Origin: Parabacteroides sp. PFB2-10
GTDB lineage: Bacteria > Bacteroidota > Bacteroidia > Bacteroidales > Tannerellaceae
Direction of reading: 5' to 3'
DNA length: 64,000 bases
Assembly (NCBI RefSeq): GCF_029893085.1
Contig: NZ_JARXWI010000002.1
Span: 293,835-357,834 of the forward strand
Shown in pieces: positions 27,133 through 36,884 of the stretch. The position numbers and the translations under genes were made by a program. The notes beneath the pieces were generated by a model. That model worked only from the letters and a program-made list of their open reading frames with translations. It ran no database searches and was not told the DNA's origin. Within the stretch, counting starts at the first letter, position 1; every line of letters starts with the position of its first letter.

Positions 27133-28620
27133 ATGGCTATCTACTTAAAAGATGTATCAAGAACTTTTGGAGAATACCTCCTTATTCCCGGTTTAACAAC
27201 AAAAAAATGCATTCCAGACAATGTCTCCCTGAAAACACCTTTGGTGCGCTACACGGGAGAGGGTCCGTCGGCTATCAACCTGAACATTCCGGTTGTCTCT
27301 GCGATCATGCAATCTGTTTCCGGACCGGAACTGGCCATTGAGTTGGCGCGTAATGGTGGATTGTCGTTTATTTTTGGATCGCAACCGATCGAAAGCCAGG
27401 TTGAGATGGTCAAAAAGGTTAAGAAGTTTAAGGCAGGATTTGTGATCAGCGACTCCAATCTGACGCCTACTCATACGTTAGCCGATGTGATCAATCTGGT
27501 AAAAAAGACAGGACATAACACCATCGGTATCACAGACGATGGTAAACCCAACGGGAAATTATTGGGTATCGTGGCCAGCCGCGACTACCGCATCGAAAAA
27601 GATGCACCGGACACTCCGGTGAAAGATTTTATGACCCCGTTTTCCGAATTGATAGTCGGCAAAGTGGGTATTGGATTGAAAGAGGCTAACCAAATCATTT
27701 GGGATAACAAACTGAACACACTGCCGATCATCGATGATGAACAGCGTCTGCAATACTTCGTCTTCCGCAAAGACTACGACAGCCATAAGGAGAATCCATA
27801 CGAGCTTTCTGCTGCAGATAAAAAACTGCTTGTCGGAGCTGGTATCAACACCAGGGATTATAAAGAACGTGTACCCGCGTTGGTAGAAGCCGGGGTTGAT
27901 GTGCTTTGTATCGACTCGTCCGACGGTTATTCCGAATGGCAATACGAAACCCTGCGGTGGATCAAAGAGACCTACGACGGCAAGGTATTGGTGGGCGCAG
28001 GTAACGTAGTCGACGAAGAAGGATTTATCTACCTGGCAGATGCCGGAGCCGATTTCATAAAAGTGGGTATTGGCGGTGGATCGATCTGTATCACCCGCGA
28101 ACAGAAGGGTATCGGACGCGGACAAGCGACAGCCCTGATCGACGTAGCACAGGCACGCGACAACTACCACCGCAAAAAAGGAGTTTATATCCCGATTTGT
28201 AGCGACGGCGGTTTGGTACACGACTATCACATGGTATTGGCCTTGGCGATGGGCGCCGACTTCCTGATGATGGGACGCTATTTTGCCCGCTTCGACGAAT
28301 CGCCTACCAAGAAACTAAAGATTGGCAATAGCTTCGTGAAAGAATACTGGGGCGAAGGGTCAAACCGCGCGAAGAACTGGCAACGCTACGATATGGGCGG
28401 CAATGAGTCATTGAAATTTGAAGAGGGAGTCGACAGCTATGTGCCGTATGCCGGGAAGATGAAAGACAACCTGAATCTTACCCTGGGCAAAATGAAGGCT
28501 ACGATGTGTAGCTGCGGAGCCACGACCATACCCGATCTGCAACATTTCTCGAAGATCACCTTGGTATCGTCCACCAGTATTGTGGAAGGTGGCGCGCATG
28601 ATGTGATTCTCAAAGAATAA
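27133..28620 (+). CDS. guaB: IMP dehydrogenase of the trichomonad-like type
   Basis: The 495-residue enzyme oxidises IMP to XMP, the committed step to GMP. It has the TIM barrel with two CBS domains inserted (about residues 100-220). [18 protein letters not shown] carries the catalytic Cys319, and QRYD gives the Arg418-Tyr419 flap pair. Residues Lys310 and Glu431, reported in Tritrichomonas foetus IMPDH as the changes that lower mycophenolic acid sensitivity, occur here at the same numbers. The sequence as remembered matches the T. foetus protein far better than standard bacterial GuaB (which has GPGSICTTR-like loops). It is monocistronic. Confidence 0.93.
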   Translation: MAIYLKDVSRTFGEYLLIPGLTTKKCIPDNVSLKTPLVRYTGEGPSAINLNIPVVSAIMQSVSGPELAIELARNGGLSFIFGSQPIESQVEMVKKVKKFKAGFVISDSNLTPTHTLADVINLVKKTGHNTIGITDDGKPNGKLLGIVASRDYRIEKDAPDTPVKDFMTPFSELIVGKVGIGLKEANQIIWDNKLNTLPIIDDEQRLQYFVFRKDYDSHKENPYELSAADKKLLVGAGINTRDYKERVPALVEAGVDVLCIDSSDGYSEWQYETLRWIKETYDGKVLVGAGNVVDEEGFIYLADAGADFIKVGIGGGSICITREQKGIGRGQATALIDVAQARDNYHRKKGVYIPICSDGGLVHDYHMVLALAMGADFLMMGRYFARFDESPTKKLKIGNSFVKEYWGEGSNRAKNWQRYDMGGNESLKFEEGVDSYVPYAGKMKDNLNLTLGKMKATMCSCGATTIPDLQHFSKITLVSSTSIVEGGAHDVILKE

Positions 28621-28642
28621 GAGGATTATCCATATAAAAAAG

Positions 28643-28680
28643 AAAGGGGAAGTATTCGAAAATACTTCCCCTTTTCTTTT
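28643..28680. terminator. Bidirectional terminator between guaB and the uridylyltransferase gene
   Basis: AAAGGGGAAGTATT (28643-28656) pairs perfectly with 28661-28674 around a CGAA tetraloop, with T-rich sequence on both strands, between convergent genes. Confidence 0.88.
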
Positions 28681-28696
28681 ATCATGTAATTCAACG

Positions 28697-29434
28697 TTAT
28701 CTATTAGCTACCACCCACTCTTCTGCTTTTGCCAGAGACTCAAGGCTACCGATATCCAATAGCTTTAGGTCTTCCATCGGATAGGCCTGAATAGTTGCGC
28801 GGGCACAGATCGACAGGTAAAAGTTAATGATAGGAAACTTCCCGGTCCATTCATCCATCCATTCGAATATTTCCTGCGATATCACATGAATGCCGCCAAA
28901 AGCATATTCGGTATACATCGACGGATCAAAATCAGGATAATAGGATTTCACCTCGCCGGTCTCCCTATTACGCCATCCGCATAGCTTATGCGCGTTATCA
29001 AAGAGAAGGTAGCGCGATGTATTGCGGTTACTCACCAACAAGGTTGCCAATGGATTGGTTTTGGCATGATCCGTATAGAGTTTCATCAAATCGACATTGG
29101 AAAAGATGTCTACATTATGCACCAAAAAAGGTTCGTTCCCTTGCAGGAAACGAGCAGCATGTTTAATGCCTCCTCCGGTATCCAATAGATAATCGCGCTC
29201 ATCGGATATATCGATATGAACACCAAAGTTATTCTTCGCTTCTAAGAAGTCAATAATTTGCTGCCCTTCGTGATGAATATTAATCACAAGTTCATTAAAT
29301 CCGGCACCTTTCAGCTTCAGGATAATATGTTCCAACATGGGTTTTCCATCCACTTCTATCAAAGCCTTAGGGGTCTTGTCTGTCATCGGCTTCAGGCGTG
29401 TTCCCATACCAGCCGCAAAGATCATCGCTTTCAT
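28697..29434 (-). CDS. MurU-like sugar-1-phosphate nucleotidyltransferase
   Basis: The 245-residue protein has the nucleotidyltransferase start AMIFAAGMGTRLKPMTDKTP with the PKAL and LDTGGGIKHA motifs. It resembles N-acetylmuramate 1-phosphate uridylyltransferase (MurU) and related sugar-nucleotide synthases. Its ATG overlaps the stop of the upstream kinase gene (ATGA), a strong sign of joint function, as in the AmgK-MurU pair of the MurNAc recycling route, which makes UDP-MurNAc from salvaged MurNAc. Exact substrate is inferred. Confidence 0.82.
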   Translation of the reverse strand: MKAMIFAAGMGTRLKPMTDKTPKALIEVDGKPMLEHIILKLKGAGFNELVINIHHEGQQIIDFLEAKNNFGVHIDISDERDYLLDTGGGIKHAARFLQGNEPFLVHNVDIFSNVDLMKLYTDHAKTNPLATLLVSNRNTSRYLLFDNAHKLCGWRNRETGEVKSYYPDFDPSMYTEYAFGGIHVISQEIFEWMDEWTGKFPIINFYLSICARATIQAYPMEDLKLLDIGSLESLAKAEEWVVANR

Positions 29435-30861
29435 ATTGTCGAGTCAAAAATTTGTTCCACATTTTGTTCCCTGTGTATCAAGGTCACCTTCACACCAAAC
29501 CGCTTATGCAGATGCTCAGCCAGGTGTTGTGCCGAGTAAACCGAACGATGTTGCCCGCCGGTACAGCCAAAGCACACCATCAGATCCGTAAATCCACGAT
29601 CCAAATAACGCTGCGCAGAAGAATCGACGATGGTGTAGACATGCTCCAAAAAGGTGGTGATCTCCCCATCTTTTTCCAGGAACTCGATCACTGGCTCGTC
29701 TAATCCCGTAAACTGATTGTAGCGTTCATACTTGCCAGGGTTATTCACTCCGCGGCAATCGAATACAAATCCACCGCCATTACCGGTCGTATCATTGGGG
29801 ATGCCTTTCTTATAAGCAAAGCTCATCACCTTCACTTCCAGCGTGCGGCGACGTATATCGTCTGTAAACTGTTTCAGTCCTGTCAACTCTTTCAATACCT
29901 GATAGAGATAAGGATACTCCGGAAAGTCTTCGCGGAGCAGTTCTTTCAGGTTCTTTATAGCGTATGGTACGCTCTGCATAAAATGCGGTTTCTTCTCGAA
30001 ATAGCCACGAAAACCATAAGCACCTAACACCTGAAGCGTACGGAAAAGAACAAAATGGCGCAAGCGATGACGGAACAACGCCTTATCAACCACTGTATAT
30101 TCAGCAAGCGCCTCCATATAAGCCTCGAGCAACTCCTGGCGTAACCCTTCGGGATACATGGCTTTTGCCTGCCAAAGGAAAGAGGCTACATCATAATAGA
30201 CCGGCCCTTTACGCCCTCCTTGAAAGTCAATAAACCACGGCTTATCGTCCTTCACCATGACATTACGCGACTGAAAATCGCGATACATAAATGTAGGTGT
30301 CTTATCTTGCAGAAGCACATCACACATCTTCTGGAAATCATCCTCCAAACGATTCTCCTGAAACTCCATGCCGGTCGCTTTCAGGAAGCAATATTTGAAA
30401 TAATTAAGATCCCATAATATCGAACGTTCATTGAATTCCGGTTGCGGATAACATTGCGAAAAGTCTAATCCTTCGGCACCGACATATTGCAGTTTAGGCA
30501 ACAATGCGATCGTTTGAAAAAGCAGATTCCGTTCTTTTTCCGTAAACACACAGCTTTTACGTCCCTTTTCTATCGCATCAAAGAGCAGGGTATCACCCAG
30601 ATCTTCCTGCAAATAGAAACGTTTGTCATCCGAAACGGCATACACTTCCGGCACCGGCAATCCTTTTTCCCGAAAATGAGTAGCCATCGAAAGAAAAGCA
30701 TTGTTTTCTTCCGGTGTCGTACCGCTTACCCCAATCACCGGTATGGAACCTGTGATCCGGAAGTAGCGCCTGTTGGATCCAGAGGAAGGCAATTCGATCA
30801 GATCGGTAACCGGATGCCCGGTATATTGATTGTAGAGCCTGGAAAGTTCGTCTTTTATCAT
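29431..30861 (-). CDS. AmgK-like sugar kinase fused to a RapZ C-terminal domain
   Basis: Residues about 1-330 are an aminoglycoside-phosphotransferase-fold kinase: YRDFQSRNVM holds the catalytic Asp and Asn, WFIDFQGG the metal Asp. It resembles AmgK, which puts phosphate on C1 of MurNAc/GlcNAc. Residues about 340-476 match the C-terminal half of RapZ, with FDCRGVNNPG and GCTGGQHRSVY, the loop that in E. coli RapZ binds glucosamine 6-phosphate. The N-terminal P-loop half of RapZ is absent. The fusion suggests a recycling kinase with a built-in amino-sugar-phosphate sensor; that is inference. It overlaps the MurU-like gene by 4 nt. Confidence 0.85.
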   Translation of the reverse strand: MIKDELSRLYNQYTGHPVTDLIELPSSGSNRRYFRITGSIPVIGVSGTTPEENNAFLSMATHFREKGLPVPEVYAVSDDKRFYLQEDLGDTLLFDAIEKGRKSCVFTEKERNLLFQTIALLPKLQYVGAEGLDFSQCYPQPEFNERSILWDLNYFKYCFLKATGMEFQENRLEDDFQKMCDVLLQDKTPTFMYRDFQSRNVMVKDDKPWFIDFQGGRKGPVYYDVASFLWQAKAMYPEGLRQELLEAYMEALAEYTVVDKALFRHRLRHFVLFRTLQVLGAYGFRGYFEKKPHFMQSVPYAIKNLKELLREDFPEYPYLYQVLKELTGLKQFTDDIRRRTLEVKVMSFAYKKGIPNDTTGNGGGFVFDCRGVNNPGKYERYNQFTGLDEPVIEFLEKDGEITTFLEHVYTIVDSSAQRYLDRGFTDLMVCFGCTGGQHRSVYSAQHLAEHLHKRFGVKVTLIHREQNVEQIFDSTI

Positions 30862-30880
30862 AAACTACGCGTTTTCATCG

Positions 30881-30888
30881 CGAAGGTA
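30881..30888 (-). promoter_or_regulatory. -7 promoter box of the kinase-uridylyltransferase pair
   Basis: The minus strand reads TACCTTCG, one mismatch to TAnnTTTG, about 20 nt upstream of the start codon. Confidence 0.4.
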
Positions 30889-30951
30889 CAATATATTTAC
30901 ATAATATCCCGCCTCCCCTGCGGCAATTACTTTTCAACATTCAGGTGCAAG

Positions 30952-32430
30952 TCACTTAACATATTCAGTTTGAAAGTAATATGTTTCCTTCGACGGTTTC
31001 CCTTCTATATGGTAACGGGTGGAGGCACTTACCCGGAAGAGGTAGCCTCTTTCGATGGCCGGATCAATGGGTAAAAAGACTTCCGTCCCATATATTCCGG
31101 TGGATAAAATATGTTGTGCCTTGTTTGTATCTAAGCTATCAGTCAAAGAGTAATAAAGGGTATAGGTCAACGCCTCCGGTTCGTTTTCCGGTTTTTCCCA
31201 ATAAAGACGCAATTGATTTTCTTTTCGCTCGACAAAAACCTCTTCAGGAGAAGCGGGCACGCGGTCATCGAGCCAGGTCAAAGGCGGCAAAAGCGCCGGA
31301 TATTGATAGTAATTGTCCCTGATTTCGGAATAGAGCCCTTTCCTGTCGTCCAGAATATGCGCGCACCGGAAGAAGGCAGAACCTTCCGCTCCGTTATAAC
31401 GGCTGTAGTCTATCTGATCGGTAATATCCGAAACCGTCCAGTTGGCCTCCTCTTTATCCGTTCGATAAGCACCTAACCCGGAAACAAACAAACGCTCTCC
31501 CGCTATTTCCGCCCAATTGTCCACAAACGGAAAGAAATGATCATGTTGATAGTACATCATCGGCACAATCATGTCATGCTTTCCTGCGTCCATCCATTGC
31601 TTGGGATCCTGAAACACGGTCTCGTAGGCCGTCCACCCGGCATTTGGCATCCGCTCGATCGAACTGTATTTCCCCAAAGGGGAGCTGCTGACTTGCACCC
31701 AGGGTTTCAACTGTTTCACTTCGTCGTAAAGGCGACCAACCAGCCGGTTTATATTATCCCGCCGCCACTCCGCCAGCGATTTTCCTTTCCCATACACCGT
31801 ATACGCCACCTTATCAGGAAAAGTCTGTGCCTGATCGGGATAGCGGATATAATCAAAGTGAACCCCATCAATATCATACGAAGAGACCAGTTCACGCACT
31901 AAAGAAAGAAGATAATCAGTCGTTTCAGGAACACCCGGATCCAGGTACCATTCCCCGCGATGACGCTTAACCATTTTAGGATATCGCTTCACAACAGAAC
32001 GCGCGCCCTGCTCCCCGACGGTTTTGTCATTCCCTACCGGGAAGGTCACCAGCCAGGCATGACATTCCATGCCCCGCTTATGACATGCTTCGATCGCAAA
32101 TTGCAATGGATCATAGCCGGGCGACTGCCCATATTTTCCGGAAAAAACCTTTGAGGAGGGCTCTATAATCGATGGGTAGATCACATCACCCCGCAAACGA
32201 ACCTGCACAAACAAGGTATTGAAGTTCGCCTCTTCCAGACGATCCAATAGATGAATCAATTCCTCCTGTTGTATTTTTGCCCCGGCAGGAGTGGTGGCTG
32301 GACAGGTCGGCCAGTCCAACCCGTAGATCGTGGTCAGCCACACCGCCCTAATCTCTGTGCGGGGAGGATCCACCGCCCAAAGAGAAACAACAGCCCAAAA
32401 ACAAAGAAAGAGGAAGCAGATTCTTCTCAT
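30952..32430 (-). CDS. GHL10 (DUF187) glycosyl hydrolase-like protein
   Basis: The frame extends upstream, but ATG at 32430 (MRRICFLFLCFWAV) starts a clear signal peptide, giving 493 residues and a TGATG overlap with trxB. The body is a GHL10 TIM barrel: EIRAVWLTTIYGLDWP, NTLFVQVRLRGDVIYPS, DGVHFDYIRYPD and MIVPMMYYQHD. An Fn3-like domain follows (about 400-490, LRLYWEKPENEPEALTYTLYYS). E. coli DigH of this family cleaves peptidoglycan glycans stripped of peptides. With the AmgK-like and MurU-like genes next door, a role in cell-wall glycan turnover in the periplasm is plausible but unproven. Confidence 0.85.
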   Translation of the reverse strand: MRRICFLFLCFWAVVSLWAVDPPRTEIRAVWLTTIYGLDWPTCPATTPAGAKIQQEELIHLLDRLEEANFNTLFVQVRLRGDVIYPSIIEPSSKVFSGKYGQSPGYDPLQFAIEACHKRGMECHAWLVTFPVGNDKTVGEQGARSVVKRYPKMVKRHRGEWYLDPGVPETTDYLLSLVRELVSSYDIDGVHFDYIRYPDQAQTFPDKVAYTVYGKGKSLAEWRRDNINRLVGRLYDEVKQLKPWVQVSSSPLGKYSSIERMPNAGWTAYETVFQDPKQWMDAGKHDMIVPMMYYQHDHFFPFVDNWAEIAGERLFVSGLGAYRTDKEEANWTVSDITDQIDYSRYNGAEGSAFFRCAHILDDRKGLYSEIRDNYYQYPALLPPLTWLDDRVPASPEEVFVERKENQLRLYWEKPENEPEALTYTLYYSLTDSLDTNKAQHILSTGIYGTEVFLPIDPAIERGYLFRVSASTRYHIEGKPSKETYYFQTEYVK

Positions 32431-33389
32431 CAAATGCCTTTTTCCATCAGATAGCGTTCCGCTTCGATCGCAGACTTGCAACCTGACGCGGCAGCCGTAA
32501 TAGCCTGACGGTATACCGGATCGGCCACATCACCCGCGGCAAAGACTCCCGGCACATTCGTACGCGGCGTTCCCGCTATCGTCTTGATATAGCCGGTTTC
32601 ATCGGTCTCCAGCCAGTCGGCAAACACCTTCGAGTTGGGCGTATGACCGATCGCCAGGAAGAAGCCATCGATATCAATATCCACAATTGATTCATCCGGT
32701 TCGCCTTTGCGTTTCACCAGACGGGCGCCTTCCACGCCATGTTCACCGAAGAGTCCGATCGCGTTATGCTCGAACAAGACCTCAATCTTCGGATTATCTG
32801 CCACGCGTTGTTGCATCACCTTTGAGGCACGCAGAAAAGGTTTGCGCACAATCAGGTAAACCTTTTCGGCCAGCGACGCCAAGTAGAGCGCCTCTTCACA
32901 AGCCGTGTCGCCTCCACCCACAACCGCTACTCTCTTTTTCCGGTAGAAGAAGCCATCGCAAGTCGCACAGGCCGATACGCCCATACCCGCATATTTCGCT
33001 TCATCCTCCAGACCCAGGTATTTTGCACTTGCTCCGGTGGCAATAATAACCGTGTCGGCTTCGATGATCTTTTCGCCCTCGATCGTCACCCGCAGCGGGA
33101 TCTGGGAGAAATCACTTCCTGTTGCAATACCTATACGCACATCAGCTCCAAAACGCTCGGCCTGCTTCTTCAGGTCTTGCATCATATCGAAACCGGATAT
33201 ACCTTCCGGATAACCCGGGAAGTTTTCTATATCAGTGGTGGTGGTCAACTGACCTCCCGGTTGAATTCCTTCATAAAGCACAGGGCTTAAGTTTGCACGG
33301 GCAGCGTAGATCGCTGCGGTATATCCGGCTGGGCCGGAACCAATAATCAGGCAACGTACCTTTTCTATCGACGGATGTTCCATATTCAA
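32430..33389 (-). CDS. trxB: Thioredoxin-disulfide reductase
   Basis: The 319-residue flavoprotein reduces thioredoxin with NADPH. It has the FAD motif IIGSGPAGYTAAIYAAR, the redox pair CATC (about residues 137-140), the NADPH motif GGGDTACEEA and the C-terminal FAD motif GVFAAGDVAD. It is the third gene of the ftsK-lolA-trxB-GHL10 minus-strand run and overlaps the GHL10 start by one base. Confidence 0.96.
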   Translation of the reverse strand: MNMEHPSIEKVRCLIIGSGPAGYTAAIYAARANLSPVLYEGIQPGGQLTTTTDIENFPGYPEGISGFDMMQDLKKQAERFGADVRIGIATGSDFSQIPLRVTIEGEKIIEADTVIIATGASAKYLGLEDEAKYAGMGVSACATCDGFFYRKKRVAVVGGGDTACEEALYLASLAEKVYLIVRKPFLRASKVMQQRVADNPKIEVLFEHNAIGLFGEHGVEGARLVKRKGEPDESIVDIDIDGFFLAIGHTPNSKVFADWLETDETGYIKTIAGTPRTNVPGVFAAGDVADPVYRQAITAAASGCKSAIEAERYLMEKGI

Positions 33390-33446
33390 TAATCTCTGTT
33401 AATTGTTTTTATTTTGTGTTTTTCAGTCTCAAGCGGTGGCGGATAG

Positions 33447-34100
33447 TTAGCGAAGATCGATAACCTCCGCATCCGGATAGTCCTTTGTATTAAAAACAAA
33501 AAAGGCATCCGGTTGGTTTATCCCCATTTTTATTTCATCAATCTGAATAAGGGTTCGGGAACCATTCTTCATATCAATTTCAATACGCGCGGGCAAATAA
33601 CTTTTTTTCTCAATTTGCAGGGTCACACGTGTGATATCCCCTTTTTTCTTGGGAGTCAATTCGACATTATAAGCCATTCGCCCACTTGCTGTGCTGCTTT
33701 CGCCTTTCAACTCCGCTTTGTATTCCTTTTTATAAGAACCCAACAGGAGCGCCGGATTGAGATATTGCAATTCTTCGCCCGTAGGCTCTGTCACATTCAC
33801 CTCTTCATTTCCCACCATATACGCCCATTGGGTTTTCCCGTCAAACCAGATACGCACATCGGGCATAAACAGGGTGAACTTATCGCCCTTCATCTGCAAC
33901 TGCCCTTCAAAGCTCTCTATGAGACCTGCCCCTTCGGCACGCATATTCATCGCAAAGCGGGCTGAGATACCATTCGCCTCTTCAAAAGCCGCTGCCGCTT
34001 TATCAAGCACCTCTCCCCCACACTGTGCCGCTGTCGGCAAAACAACAACACCCAGTAGGACAACAGCTATTATATATCGTATTAATTTATTCTTCATCAT
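33447..34100 (-). CDS. LolA-like outer-membrane lipoprotein carrier
   Basis: The 217-residue protein has a signal peptide ending near TAAQ and the LolA beta-fold pattern (ISARFAMNMRAEGAGLIESFEGQL in part, QWAYMVGNEEVNVTEP, PARIEIDMKNGS). LolA carries lipoproteins across the periplasm from LolCDE to the outer membrane. Its place directly after ftsK and before trxB is a common order in Bacteroidetes. A second Met, one codon in, is an equally good start. Confidence 0.85.
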   Translation of the reverse strand: MMKNKLIRYIIAVVLLGVVVLPTAAQCGGEVLDKAAAAFEEANGISARFAMNMRAEGAGLIESFEGQLQMKGDKFTLFMPDVRIWFDGKTQWAYMVGNEEVNVTEPTGEELQYLNPALLLGSYKKEYKAELKGESSTASGRMAYNVELTPKKKGDITRVTLQIEKKSYLPARIEIDMKNGSRTLIQIDEIKMGINQPDAFFVFNTKDYPDAEVIDLR

Positions 34101-34115
34101 TTTACACCCCTCTTC

Positions 34116-34148
34116 AATTAATAATTAATAATTAACCATTAATAATTA
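34116..34148. repeat. Short AT repeat between ftsK and lolA
   Basis: Three TTAATAATTA-like units run through the gap and touch the ftsK stop codon. It resembles the AT-rich style of the inverted repeat near kbl but has no matching arm. Confidence 0.4.
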
Positions 34149-36572
34149 CTTAAGTCCATTCAGCAACTGTTCCAACGAATACTCATCCTGAATCAACACC
34201 TGCCGTGCCTTGCTGCCTTCGAAAGGCCCTACGATACCGGCCGCTTCCAGTTGATCCATCAAACGTCCGGCGCGGTTATACCCAATAGCAAATTTGCGTT
34301 GAATCAACGAAGTGGATCCTTGCTGCTGGATAACAATCAGGCGGGCAGCTTCGTCAAACAACGGATCCCGATCCGACAGGTCGATATTGCCGGGAGCAGA
34401 CGATTCACCCTCAGGCACATATTCGGGCAAAAGGTGCGCGGTCGGATAACCCGTTTGTTCTCCGATATAGGTAGCAATACTTTCCACTTCGGGGGTATCG
34501 ACAAAGGCACATTGCACACGGATCATATCATTCCCTTGCGAGAAGAGCATATCACCACGCCCGATCAACTGGTTAGCGCCCGGCCCATCTAAGATCGTAC
34601 GTGAGTCGATCATCGAGGTCACACGGAACGCCATACGTGCCGGGAAGTTGGCTTTGATGGTTCCGGTAATGATATTGGTGGTCGGGCGCTGGGTCGCGAT
34701 CACCATGTGAATACCTACCGCACGCGCCTTCTGGGCAATACGGGCGATCGGCAATTCGATCTCTTTTCCGGCTGTCATGATCAGGTCGCCAAACTCATCG
34801 ATCACCACCACGATATAGGGCATAAACATATGGCCTTTGTTGGGATTCAACCGGCGATTGATAAACTTCTCATTGTATTCTTTGATATTACGCGTATGCG
34901 CCTTCATCAACAGGTCATAGCGGTCGTCCATCAGTTTACAAAGCGAGTTCAACGTATGGATCACTTTCGTAAAATCGGTAATGATCGCTTTGTCCATATC
35001 CGGCAGTTTGGCCAGGTAATGGCGCTCGATCTCTGCATAGATACTAAACTCTACCATCTTCGGATCGACCAGTACAAACTTCAGTTCCGAAGGATGTTTC
35101 TTATAGAGCAATGAGGTGATGATCGCATTCAACCCGACCGATTTCCCCTGTCCGGTGGCCCCGGCCACCAGAAGGTGAGGCATCTTACACAGGTCGACCA
35201 TAAAGATCTCATTGGTAATGGTCTTACCCAAAGCGATCGGGAGTTCATATTTACATTCCTGAAATTTCCGGGAGGCAATAACCGATTGCATGGATACGAT
35301 CTGCGGATCTTTGTTCGGCACCTCGATCCCAATGGTTCCCTTTCCGGGCATAGGCGCGATAATACGGATACCCAAAGCCGACAGACTCAAAGCGATATCG
35401 TCCTCCAGATTACGGATCTTGGAGATGCGCACCCCCGCTTCCGGGATCACCTCATAGAGGGTGATCGTCGGGCCTACGGTTGCTTTGATAGAAGATATAT
35501 TGATACCAAAGTTCTCCAGTGTTTGTTTGATACGGCGTTGGTTGGCGGTCTGCTCTTCCATATCGACCTGGTAATCTTTCATTTCATATTTCTTCAACAA
35601 TTCAGCCGAAGGGTTACGGTAGCTCGACAGGTCTAATTTCGGATCGTATGGCTCCATCTCGTCCGGATTGGCCTCTTCGATATCGCCTTCGGGCACTTCT
35701 ATGGTGAAAGCCGGATCTTCTTCCTCATCATCCTCATTCTCACTATCTTCCTCTTCGATCTCCGGGATATACTCTTCGTCTTTCGGCACATTCACCTCGA
35801 AGGTTACCTCTTTATCGTTATTCTCCACAAACCGATAGGCGTCGCTTTCCGGATTTTCCGTTAACACTTCCGGATCGAATCCGCCAAACTGAAATTCCGG
35901 TTCATCCGGATTTTTCGCCTTCTTTTTCCGTTTCAACCAGCCAAACGAAAGCATTCGTTGCAAGAAAGGCACAGTCCGTTTGCTTGAAAAGATCGCGATA
36001 ATCAGGAAGCTACCCAACAACAACAGGAGCGTGCCCGGAATACCGATATTACTGATCAGCCATTCGGAAATATAATACCCATGCAAACCGCCCAGATAGA
36101 TAAAGGTATCTTCATAGCCGGCGACAAAGACAAAAGCAAAGAATACCGAACCCCATATCATCGTGGCCGCGCAAAACAGGAAACGCTTCAGTAGCTTGGC
36201 TCTTGTCAGTTTCATCAAGCGGGTGCCCAACGTACCGAAAAACAGCAAAATCATAAAAGAGGAGATACCAAACCATTGATTCATCAACAGATCCGCCAGG
36301 TAGGCTCCCCGCACTCCTGTCCAATTCGCCACCGAACCTTTGTTATTAACCAGATCGGTCAGAGGCACATTTTCTATTTTGCTCTGATCCGCCCCTCCGG
36401 TAAAGAAAAAGGAGATCAACGCTAAACCGATATATATCGTAAACAAGCAAATGATCAATCCGGTAATATACCGCGTACGCTCATTCGTAAAGAAGGCCTT
36501 CAACGATTTGAAAAATCCACCCTCCTTCTTCTCTTTTCGCTTATCCTGTTTCGTATTCTTTTTCTTTGCCAT
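34146..36572 (-). CDS. ftsK: DNA translocase FtsK
   Basis: An upstream in-frame start at 36620 is only 2 nt from the predicted transcription start; ATG at 36572 (MAKKKNTKQ) fits better and gives 808 residues. Four membrane helices occupy about residues 30-190. An acidic linker follows (EEDSENEDDEEED). Then come the alpha domain, the Walker A motif GATGQGKSVGLNAI near 470, the Walker B motif VVVIDEFGDLIM near 590, and a C-terminal gamma winged helix (STSLIQRKFAIGYNRAGRLMDQLE) that reads polar DNA sequences. It pumps DNA at the septum and activates XerCD during division. Confidence 0.95.
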   Translation of the reverse strand: MAKKKNTKQDKRKEKKEGGFFKSLKAFFTNERTRYITGLIICLFTIYIGLALISFFFTGGADQSKIENVPLTDLVNNKGSVANWTGVRGAYLADLLMNQWFGISSFMILLFFGTLGTRLMKLTRAKLLKRFLFCAATMIWGSVFFAFVFVAGYEDTFIYLGGLHGYYISEWLISNIGIPGTLLLLLGSFLIIAIFSSKRTVPFLQRMLSFGWLKRKKKAKNPDEPEFQFGGFDPEVLTENPESDAYRFVENNDKEVTFEVNVPKDEEYIPEIEEEDSENEDDEEEDPAFTIEVPEGDIEEANPDEMEPYDPKLDLSSYRNPSAELLKKYEMKDYQVDMEEQTANQRRIKQTLENFGINISSIKATVGPTITLYEVIPEAGVRISKIRNLEDDIALSLSALGIRIIAPMPGKGTIGIEVPNKDPQIVSMQSVIASRKFQECKYELPIALGKTITNEIFMVDLCKMPHLLVAGATGQGKSVGLNAIITSLLYKKHPSELKFVLVDPKMVEFSIYAEIERHYLAKLPDMDKAIITDFTKVIHTLNSLCKLMDDRYDLLMKAHTRNIKEYNEKFINRRLNPNKGHMFMPYIVVVIDEFGDLIMTAGKEIELPIARIAQKARAVGIHMVIATQRPTTNIITGTIKANFPARMAFRVTSMIDSRTILDGPGANQLIGRGDMLFSQGNDMIRVQCAFVDTPEVESIATYIGEQTGYPTAHLLPEYVPEGESSAPGNIDLSDRDPLFDEAARLIVIQQQGSTSLIQRKFAIGYNRAGRLMDQLEAAGIVGPFEGSKARQVLIQDEYSLEQLLNGLK

Positions 36573-36628
36573 CAACCCAATGCTTAATATTAGAACCATG
36601 GGCCGTCTCACGCCGCCCATCTAACCTA

Positions 36629-36636
36629 CAAAGGTA
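36629..36636 (-). promoter_or_regulatory. -7 promoter box of ftsK
   Basis: The minus strand reads TACCTTTG, a perfect match, about 57 nt upstream of the chosen ATG. Confidence 0.6.
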
Positions 36637-36777
36637 AATAGAATTATTGGAATACGCCGCTGAGAACATCCGGGAGTTTTCCCCGATTGTCAAATTACTC
36701 CTTTAAGAAGTCAATTTTATCATCTCACTCTGTACATATCACTATCTCTCTTTATAGGCAGACAACCTTGTTTTTAT

Positions 36778-36809
36778 TTTGAAAAAACAATTACTTTTAC
36801 TTACCTTTA
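36778..36809 (+). promoter_or_regulatory. Promoter of the GH51 gene
   Basis: TTTG (36778-36781), 20 nt, then TACCTTTA (36802-36809, one mismatch). The leader is about 70 nt. Confidence 0.6.
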
Positions 36810-36884
36810 GCGACTGAAAATAAAAGGATATAGCCACTTTATAGTCTATTTCTATTACTCACTCTTATTTAAATTTTTAATAAC

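Noticed and set aside
36573..36620. N-terminal extension of FtsK
   Set aside because: It would start almost at the predicted transcription start; MAKKKN is the usual kind of FtsK start.
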